Assembly (NCBI GenBank): GCA_050633205.1
Contig: JBOEGA010000057.1
Location: 1-11,835 of the forward strand
Length of the DNA stretch: 11,835 nt
Source: CBDHHC01 sp050633205
Lineage (GTDB): Bacteria > Pseudomonadota > Alphaproteobacteria > Rhizobiales > CBDHHC01
Direction: 5' to 3'
The first letter of the stretch is position 1. Every line of letters starts with the position of its first letter. The notes below the pieces were generated by a model. It was not told the origin of the DNA, searched no databases, and saw nothing but the letters and a program-made list of their open reading frames with translations. Position numbers and translations under genes: made by a program. This document shows, in pieces, positions 7,395-11,835 of the stretch.

Positions 7395-7748
7395 CTATTC
7401 TTGAGTCTCCATCCACCATTCGTGCATGGCATGGAACATTTTAGTCAGGGCAACAGCGCGTTTGGTGGCTGTATATTCCACCCGTGGCGGTACTTCAGCA
7501 TATACTTTACGTTCCACCAGTCCATCCTTTTCCAGAGACCGTAATTGATTGGTCAGCATGGTCTGGGTGACCCCGTCAATCATACGCCGCAGCTCATTAA
7601 AGCGCTTGGTTCCACGAAAGATTAGAATTTGTAAAATTATTAATTTCCACTTGCCTCCTATCAGCTTTGCAATGTCTGGCATCGGGCAAAGCTCTGTTTG
7701 TTCAATAGGTTGAGTAGGGTCTTTACTGGATGATTGTTTGATCGACAT
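7395..7748 (-). CDS. HxlR-family winged-helix transcriptional regulator
   Basis: A 117-residue DNA-binding protein. Blocks match HxlR regulators: CPMPDIAKLIGGKWKLIILQ (21-40), RFNELRRMIDGVTQTMLTNQL (49-69, helix-turn-helix ending in the recognition helix), DGLVER (75-80) and the wing YAEVPPRVEYT (83-93). The start is placed at 7748, not at the in-frame ATGs at 7844 or 7817. A good promoter at 7813-7841 would begin transcription near 7806, downstream of both, and neither has a ribosome site. The product then has usual family length. Cys21 lies just before the first helix, where the redox/electrophile-sensing Cys of YodB and HypR sits. The gene is divergent from the GST operon and upstream of the efflux gene, so it plausibly controls both; repression and effector are inference. 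Confidence 0.92.
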   Translation of the reverse strand: MSIKQSSSKDPTQPIEQTELCPMPDIAKLIGGKWKLIILQILIFRGTKRFNELRRMIDGVTQTMLTNQLRSLEKDGLVERKVYAEVPPRVEYTATKRAVALTKMFHAMHEWWMETQE

Positions 7749-7765
7749 TGCCGTAAAAGCTCCAT

Positions 7766-7785
7766 TAGTATCATTTTCAGTACTA
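7766..7785. promoter_or_regulatory. Inverted repeat TAGTA-N10-TACTA, candidate HxlR operator
   Basis: TAGTA (7766-7770) and TACTA (7781-7785) are inverted around 10 bases in the divergent regulator/GST intergenic region. The site would be about +22 to +41 of the regulator transcript, suited to autorepression. Arms are only 5 bp, so this is weak on sequence alone; location is the main support. Confidence 0.3.
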
Positions 7786-7812
7786 TATACGAAAAATCTG
7801 CCTTCTTGCCTA

Positions 7813-7841
7813 ATCATACTGTTCAACTTACGTTTTGACAA
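7813..7841 (-). promoter_or_regulatory. Sigma-70-type promoter for the HxlR-MFS transcript
   Basis: On the minus strand, TTGTCA (-35, at 7836-7841) is followed by exactly 17 bases and TATGAT (-10, at 7813-7818), differing from consensus by two bases and one base. Transcription would start near 7806, giving a leader of roughly 58 bases before the chosen regulator start. It lies immediately next to the GST ribosome site GGAAGGAG (7846-7853), so the two divergent units share one compact control region. A weaker plus-strand match, TTGCCT (7806-7811), 17 bases, TACGTT (7829-7834), might serve the GST operon. Confidence 0.6.
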
Positions 7842-7859
7842 CATTGGAAGGAGAGCAAT

Positions 7860-8546
7860 ATGACATTGATTTTACACACCATAAGTGGGGCGCCCAGAGG
7901 ATGGCGCGTATTGCTGGGAATGAGTTTCAAGGGCCTTTCCCCTGAAATCCACTATTTAAACTATTCTGAAAAAGAGCACCAGCAACCTGATTTTCTTAAA
8001 CTAAATCCACGGGCAACTATACCAACACTTGAAACAGACAGTGGCATCTTGCGGGATTCGATAGCAATCCTTGCCTGGCTTGATAGGGAATATCCTGAAA
8101 ATCCACTTTTTGGCAGCACCTCGAAAGAGACTGCCACAATCTGGCAAATTACGATGGAGTGTTGTGACTACCTTCGTGACAGCACCGACCAGTTACTTTC
8201 ACTGGTTTTTCGAAGTAGTGGCAATGTTCCTGCAGAAAACAGCAGTGAACGGTTAAAGTACGATGCTGCTGCTGAATTAGCACATGCAGAGTGCAGATAT
8301 TTGGAAAACATCCTGTCAGATACCGGGCCTTATTTAAGTGGTGATCGACCAGGCGCAGCCGACGCAATTGCATTCCCGGAAATTCGATTAATGCAGCGGG
8401 CTGTTGAAACCAGACATGAGCTGATGTCCGCACTTGGCTTTGGATACCCCCCGGATATTTATCCTAAAGTGGCTGAATGGAAAGCGCGCTTAAATGACGA
8501 CCCGGGCGTAGCTGCAACCATGCCTCCTCATTGGAGCAAAACATAA
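7860..8546 (+). CDS. Glutathione S-transferase family protein
   Basis: A 228-residue two-domain GST-fold protein. The N-terminal thioredoxin-like domain (about 1-80) has a short active-site loop HTISGAPRGWRV (6-17), the cis-Pro motif IPTL (54-57) and the glutathione gamma-glutamyl-binding DSIAI with Asp66-Ser67. The helical C-terminal domain contains GDRPGAADAIAFP (161-173), whose Asp168 is the conserved N-capping-box residue. Family members conjugate or reduce electrophiles with glutathione in the cytosol. The catalytic residue is unclear; Ser9 is a candidate. A strong ribosome site, GGAAGGAG, lies 6 bases before the ATG. It is the first gene of a plus-strand operon with DUF899 (43-base gap) and DUF2182, divergent from the HxlR regulator. 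Substrate unknown. Confidence 0.88.
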   Translation: MTLILHTISGAPRGWRVLLGMSFKGLSPEIHYLNYSEKEHQQPDFLKLNPRATIPTLETDSGILRDSIAILAWLDREYPENPLFGSTSKETATIWQITMECCDYLRDSTDQLLSLVFRSSGNVPAENSSERLKYDAAAELAHAECRYLENILSDTGPYLSGDRPGAADAIAFPEIRLMQRAVETRHELMSALGFGYPPDIYPKVAEWKARLNDDPGVAATMPPHWSKT

Positions 8547-8589
8547 TGCATATCTTAATTATAATACCAGTCAGAGTGGAGAATATAAT

Positions 8590-9294
8590 ATGAAAACTCA
8601 AAATATCGTAACCCGTGCTGAATGGCTTCAGGCACGCAGAGAACTTCTGGAAAAGGAAAAAGCTCACACCAGAATGAAAGATGAAATCACTTCTGCACGC
8701 CTGGCATTACCCTGGGTGAAGCTGGAAAAAGATTATCAGTTTCAAACTGATATCGGCACACGGTCGTTTGGGGATTTATTTGCAAATCGCAGCCAGTTAA
8801 TTGTTTATCATTTCATGTTTGGCCCCGAGTGGGATGCCGGATGTGTAAGCTGCTCCTATTGGGCTGATAGCTTTAACGGACTTGCCCCGCATCTTGCTGC
8901 ACGAGATATATCATTCGTTGCGGTTTCCAGCGCACCAATGGCTAAGATTACACCTTTCAAAAAACGTATGGGTTGGGACTTTACCTGGGTATCCTCCAAC
9001 CAAAATACCTTTAACCCGGACTTCCATGTCGGCTTTCCTGCGGGCAAAAATACAGACACTCCGTTGATGTATAATTTCATGGAGATAGATAACCCTCCAA
9101 TGGATGAGATGCATGGAACCAGCGTGTTTGCACGCGATAAAGATGGGGCCATCTACCATACTTACTCCACCTATGGGCGCGGGCTGGATATTACGAACGC
9201 TGCATATGCCTATATCGACATGACGCCCAAAGGCCGTAATGAATCGCCCTCTGGCAATCCAATGGCATGGGTGAAACACCACGATGCATATTGA
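8590..9294 (+). CDS. DUF899 family thioredoxin-like protein
   Basis: A 234-residue protein of the DUF899 (thioredoxin-like/AhpC-TSA-related) family, whose biochemical role is not established. A charged helical N-terminus (about 1-35, EWLQARRELLEKEKAHTR) leads into LPWVKLEKDYQF and the FMFGPEWDAGCVSCSYWAD block (76-93). That block carries a CxxC pair, Cys85 and Cys88, at the position of a thioredoxin-type active site. Later family features are WDFTWVSS, FNPDFHVGF and HGTSVFARDKDGAIYHTYSTYGRG-like text near the C-terminus, and the end is intact. GGAG lies 8 bases before the ATG. Its 3' end overlaps the next gene by 11 bases, so the two are probably translationally coupled. No signal peptide is seen, so it should be cytosolic. 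A thiol-disulfide or peroxide-handling role is inference. Confidence 0.88.
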   Translation: MKTQNIVTRAEWLQARRELLEKEKAHTRMKDEITSARLALPWVKLEKDYQFQTDIGTRSFGDLFANRSQLIVYHFMFGPEWDAGCVSCSYWADSFNGLAPHLAARDISFVAVSSAPMAKITPFKKRMGWDFTWVSSNQNTFNPDFHVGFPAGKNTDTPLMYNFMEIDNPPMDEMHGTSVFARDKDGAIYHTYSTYGRGLDITNAAYAYIDMTPKGRNESPSGNPMAWVKHHDAY

Positions 9295-10012
9295 GGCCGG
9301 CAGGAGGAATCGTAGAGTTTTTTTTATAATACCAGTCGTACTTACGGCGCTCTGCTGGGTTTATGTTTTGGCAGGCGCTGGCACCGGCATGAATATTTGG
9401 AATATGACGACTTTGCAATTTCCACCACCGGTTGGCATCTCTGGTACATCAGGAGACTGGTCATGGATGTATTCAGCGAACATGCTTGGCATGTGGTGGA
9501 CAATGATGATAGCAATGATGCTTCCAGGTGTAATTACCCATGTTAAATGGCTGTCTCTGCAGGGCACCTGGCAAGCTGCAGGTTTTATTTTAGGCTATTG
9601 TGGTATTTGGTTTTTATTCTCAATTTCGGCTGTGATCCTCCAGTTTGCTGCTGAGAAATTTAACTATCTACACCCAATGTATATGTGGAGTATGAGTACA
9701 GAATTCTCTGTAACAGTATTGATTGGCGCTAGCGCATATCAGTTTTCTCCCATGAAGCAGGCGGCTCTGAAACGTTGTAATTCCCGGCACCCAATATACA
9801 GCATTCACTATGGCCGCCACTGCTTGACAGCAAGTGGACCACTGATGATGCTTCTATTCGTTGGAGGTGTCATGAACCTGATTTGGATCTTATGCCTGTC
9901 GGCAGTGGTTACTACTGAAAAAAAACTGCCTCATCCGCGACCTTTTAGTTTTGTAGTCGGTGCAGCTATCTTGATTTTGGCAATTAAAGTTGTCTGGACT
10001 GAGCAGCTTTAG
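9284..10012 (+). CDS. DUF2182 family integral membrane protein (atypical, Cys motif altered)
   Basis: A 242-residue membrane protein of the DUF2182/COG5486 family ('predicted metal-binding integral membrane protein'). Hydrophobic segments lie at about 12-32, 64-82, 97-120, 140-152, 186-208 and 222-238. Family marks are MWWTMMIAMMLPG (70-82), AYQFSPMKQAALKRC (151-165) and LFVGGVMNLIWI (191-202). From memory the family usually has a Cys-rich CxGCCW-like core just before the LMxxLFxxGxMNL helix. Here that place reads CLTASG (180-185): the first Cys is kept, the Cys pair and Trp are gone. The gene starts inside the end of the DUF899 gene (11-base overlap) with only a weak ribosome site (GGGTG), consistent with translational coupling. 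A T6 run follows the stop directly. Function is unknown; metal binding may be lost or changed. Confidence 0.82.
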   Translation: MHIEAGRRNRRVFFIIPVVLTALCWVYVLAGAGTGMNIWNMTTLQFPPPVGISGTSGDWSWMYSANMLGMWWTMMIAMMLPGVITHVKWLSLQGTWQAAGFILGYCGIWFLFSISAVILQFAAEKFNYLHPMYMWSMSTEFSVTVLIGASAYQFSPMKQAALKRCNSRHPIYSIHYGRHCLTASGPLMMLLFVGGVMNLIWILCLSAVVTTEKKLPHPRPFSFVVGAAILILAIKVVWTEQL

Positions 10013-10046
10013 TTTTTTAACGCATGATATAAATTACACACCTCCG

Positions 10047-10072
10047 CCGGGCAGAGCTTGCAGCTCGCCCGG
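10047..10072. terminator. GC-rich hairpin between convergent DUF2182 and PIG-L genes
   Basis: CCGGGC-A-GAGCT (10047-10058) pairs with AGCTC-GCCCGG (10062-10072): an 11-bp stem with one bulged A and a TGC loop. It lies 34 bases after the DUF2182 stop and 34 bases after the PIG-L stop. No T-tract follows on either strand, so it could be a Rho-associated or mRNA 3'-end structure rather than a classic intrinsic terminator. Confidence 0.55.
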
Positions 10073-10106
10073 AACCCGTCAGACAAGACTATCAGTCCCG
10101 GCACCA

Positions 10107-10763
10107 TCAAACCGAAACAACAACCTTACGCGTAAAAAACGCTTCCGCATATCTCTCCGGTGCACGGCATTCCATGCCGCGAATACGGCCCAGCCCCATA
10201 AAGGTCTCGGGATCAAACCAGTCCTTACCGCGCTGGGTGCCGAAATGTTTCATTAACAGCTCACTTTTGGTTGCCATCGCTTTTTCAGGCACGGCAACAT
10301 AAGAATCCGGCTGCCCCAGATCACCATCCCATTTCGGAATTTCATATTCAAAAATCAGATGATTACGAAAACTGTTCCATGTTAGCGCACAGACTTCTCG
10401 GTGATCCTGATGGGCATCATTGCGCCTGTGAGTAAAAATCACATCCGGGTTCACACGGGACTTCAGCCCCTCAAACCAGGATTTGACCTGCTCACCCTGA
10501 TAGGGAAAAAAGCCGTCACGGAAACTTGCAAGTTCAATCTCATGACTTGCAGTATCTTTAACAAAATCCTCTGCCGAAGCACGGGCTTCATCGGCGCGGG
10601 TATTGTCGCCGCTCAGCACACACCAGTGAACATGAATATCCCGCCTGGAAGACCAGTGCAGGAGCGTCGCTCCCACACCAATCTCGATATCGTCCGAATG
10701 AGCACCAAGGCACAGAATAGACAGTGGTGCATCACTCTTCGCGATTTCTAATGACTGCATCAT
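10107..10763 (-). CDS. PIG-L family deacetylase
   Basis: A 218-residue GlcNAc-PI de-N-acetylase-like (LmbE) zinc hydrolase. LCLGAHSDDIEIGVGATLL (18-36) has the AHxDD zinc/base motif with His22, Asp24 and Asp25. THRRNDAHQDHREV (111-124) supplies the second metal-binding HxDH element with His118 and His121. These enzymes remove N-acetyl groups from sugars or related compounds. The start ATG overlaps the upstream nucleotidyltransferase stop in a 4-base ATGA junction; a second in-frame ATG follows at once, so the start could be one codon later. It is the last visible gene of the sugar operon. No signal peptide is seen, so action on a cytosolic nucleotide-sugar or lipid-linked sugar is likely. Substrate not determined. 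Confidence 0.92.
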   Translation of the reverse strand: MMQSLEIAKSDAPLSILCLGAHSDDIEIGVGATLLHWSSRRDIHVHWCVLSGDNTRADEARASAEDFVKDTASHEIELASFRDGFFPYQGEQVKSWFEGLKSRVNPDVIFTHRRNDAHQDHREVCALTWNSFRNHLIFEYEIPKWDGDLGQPDSYVAVPEKAMATKSELLMKHFGTQRGKDWFDPETFMGLGRIRGMECRAPERYAEAFFTRKVVVSV

Positions 10764-11557
10764 TTCTTTTGCCGCCTGTCATTATCCATATGAGCAAGCC
10801 ACGGAATTTCCCCGCGCTCCATCATAAATTCAAGCTCCTGCTTTTCCTTCAATGTATCCATTGCCCGGAAAAAACCGTCATGCTTGTACGCAATCAACTG
10901 GTCTTCCTCAATCAGACGAGCAAACGGTTCAATAACCAGCTCTTCACCTTCGCCCATATAATCAAAGATTTTCGGCGTCAGTACAAAATAACCTGCATTA
11001 ATCCAGATATTAGAATCCATGCTGTCGCGGAAGCTGCGAACATTATCATTCTCGTCAAAATCAACCAGATGAAACCTGTTCGGATTGCGCGTCGCCATAA
11101 AGCTGGCAACCTTGCCGCTCTTCTTCAGGTTATCAATCATCTGGGGCAGCGGAGCATCAGTCACACCATCACTGTAGTTTGCCAGAAAATATTCTTCATC
11201 TTTAAGAAAATCCCTGACCGCCCACAGCCGTTCACCGATATTGCGCCACATGCCCGTATCGATCATCGACACGTTCCATTTCGGATGCGGATCACCAAGC
11301 TGGGTAATGCTTTCTCCAAAATTATTGACAACGCAATCAGAGTGCGTCTCAGGCTTATAATTCAGGATAAAGTCCTTAATGACATTCGCTTTATAGCCAA
11401 GGCACAGAATAAAATCATGATGGCCGTACTGGCTGTAATATTTCATGATATGCAACATGATCGGCTGCTGCCCCACAGGCACCATAGGCTTGGGAACAGC
11501 TTCCGAATAGTCACTGATACGCGTGCCGAAACCACCGCAGAATAATACAACTTTCAT
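10760..11557 (-). CDS. Sugar-1-phosphate nucleotidyltransferase, glucose-1-phosphate cytidylyltransferase-like (RfbF-like)
   Basis: A 265-residue NTP_transferase protein. The nucleotide-binding loop is LFCGGFGTRISD (5-16) with Arg13, followed by VPKPMVPVGQQPIMLHIMK (21-39) with Lys23. ANYSDGVTDA (126-135) carries the metal-binding Asp130, INAGYFVLTPKIFDYM (186-201) is the sugar-binding region, and GFFRAMDTLKEKQELE (228-243) holds the second metal Asp234. The HIMKYYSQYGHHDFILCLGYK stretch (36-56) and total length resemble RfbF, which makes CDP-glucose from CTP and glucose-1-phosphate in the cytosol, more than RmlA or GalU. The nucleotide preference cannot be proved by eye. It starts 2 bases after the methyltransferase stop and overlaps the PIG-L start by 4 bases, so the three are one operon. 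Confidence 0.87.
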   Translation of the reverse strand: MKVVLFCGGFGTRISDYSEAVPKPMVPVGQQPIMLHIMKYYSQYGHHDFILCLGYKANVIKDFILNYKPETHSDCVVNNFGESITQLGDPHPKWNVSMIDTGMWRNIGERLWAVRDFLKDEEYFLANYSDGVTDAPLPQMIDNLKKSGKVASFMATRNPNRFHLVDFDENDNVRSFRDSMDSNIWINAGYFVLTPKIFDYMGEGEELVIEPFARLIEEDQLIAYKHDGFFRAMDTLKEKQELEFMMERGEIPWLAHMDNDRRQKK

Positions 11558-11559
11558 GG

Positions 11560-11835
11560 CTATATCTCGCTTGGGTCAATGATGTGAACTTCAGGAATAG
11601 GAACAATAAACTTCCCGCCCCATTCAGAGATATGTTTCATCTGGTTCATAATCTCTTTTTTCAGGTTCCACGGCAGGATAAACAGATAGTCCGGTTTCAC
11701 CTCATCAATCTTCTCAACCGGATAAATCGGAATATGCATACCAGGCGTATACATCCCGTGCTTGTACGGGTTGCGGTCAACTGTGAAATCAAGGAAATCA
11801 GTACCAATACCGCAATAGTTCAGCAGCGTATTGCC
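11560..11835 (-). CDS. NDP-sugar C-methyltransferase, C-terminal end (rest outside window)
   Basis: The frame is open to the right edge, giving the last 91 residues. The text matches the C-terminal domain (Methyltransf_14 type) of SAM-dependent sugar C-methyltransferases such as those of TDP-sugar pathways: NTLLNYCGIGTDFLDFTVDR, HGMYTPGMHIPIYP, PDYLFILPWNLKKEIM and WGGKFIVPIPEV. The SAM-binding domain lies upstream, outside the window. These enzymes add a methyl branch to a keto nucleotide-sugar, which fits the adjoining nucleotidyltransferase. The internal Met at 11754 is not the start. Two bases separate its stop from the next gene. Confidence 0.85.
   Translation of the reverse strand, partial: GNTLLNYCGIGTDFLDFTVDRNPYKHGMYTPGMHIPIYPVEKIDEVKPDYLFILPWNLKKEIMNQMKHISEWGGKFIVPIPEVHIIDPSEI

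Noticed and set aside
7749..7844. N-terminal extension of the HxlR protein from the ATG at 7844
   Set aside because: No ribosome site, overlaps the probable promoter, and adds 32 residues not typical of the family.
10724..11545. Long plus-strand open frame antisense to the nucleotidyltransferase
   Set aside because: It mirrors a gene with all catalytic motifs intact and has no family features of its own. It is a shadow frame.
1..11835. CRISPR arrays, insertion sequences, phage genes, tRNA or rRNA
   Set aside because: No regularly spaced repeats, transposase or integrase motifs, long terminal inverted repeats or RNA-gene signatures were found on either strand.

Overview
The window looks like chromosomal DNA of a Gram-negative proteobacterium. 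A complete TRAP transporter with a Sec-exported periplasmic receptor, Bcr/CflA-type drug efflux, an HxlR regulator and a surface-sugar gene set all point that way. Base composition appears moderate to AT-leaning by eye (not computed). A marine alphaproteobacterium is my best guess from protein flavour, at low confidence. No rRNA, tRNA, CRISPR array, transposase or phage gene was seen.

Layout. (1) Positions 1-965, plus strand: the C-terminal ~320 residues of an animal-type haem peroxidase whose start lies outside the window. (2) 1056-2258, minus strand: a PaaI-type hotdog thioesterase followed by a class I SAM methyltransferase. (3) 2259-2887: a 629-base AT-rich non-coding region with several dyads. 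(4) 2888-5997, plus strand: a TRAP operon of receptor (dctP), small permease (dctQ) and large permease (dctM). A 12-bp hairpin separates dctP from dctQ, and a 14-bp-stem terminator follows dctM. (5) 6108-7748, minus strand: an HxlR-family regulator followed by an MFS efflux pump. (6) 7860-10012, plus strand, divergent from the regulator: a glutathione S-transferase-like protein, a DUF899 thioredoxin-like CxxC protein and a DUF2182 membrane protein that overlaps it. (7) 10107-11835, minus strand: the end of a sugar C-methyltransferase, an RfbF-like sugar-1-phosphate nucleotidyltransferase and a PIG-L deacetylase, packed with a 2-nt gap and a 4-nt overlap.

How the genes may work together. The TRAP genes form one uptake system for an organic acid of unknown identity. 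The HxlR regulator sits between an efflux pump and a GST/DUF899/DUF2182 operon. It carries the N-terminal Cys that some family members use to sense electrophiles or oxidants. A thiol/electrophile-stress module, combining efflux, conjugation, a CxxC protein and a membrane partner, is the most interesting hypothesis here. The DUF2182 protein seems to have lost the Cys-rich core of its family motif. The right-end genes are part of a larger nucleotide-sugar cluster, probably for a branched or deacetylated sugar of LPS or capsule.

Domain calls come from reading motifs by eye and from remembered family patterns. No search was run.
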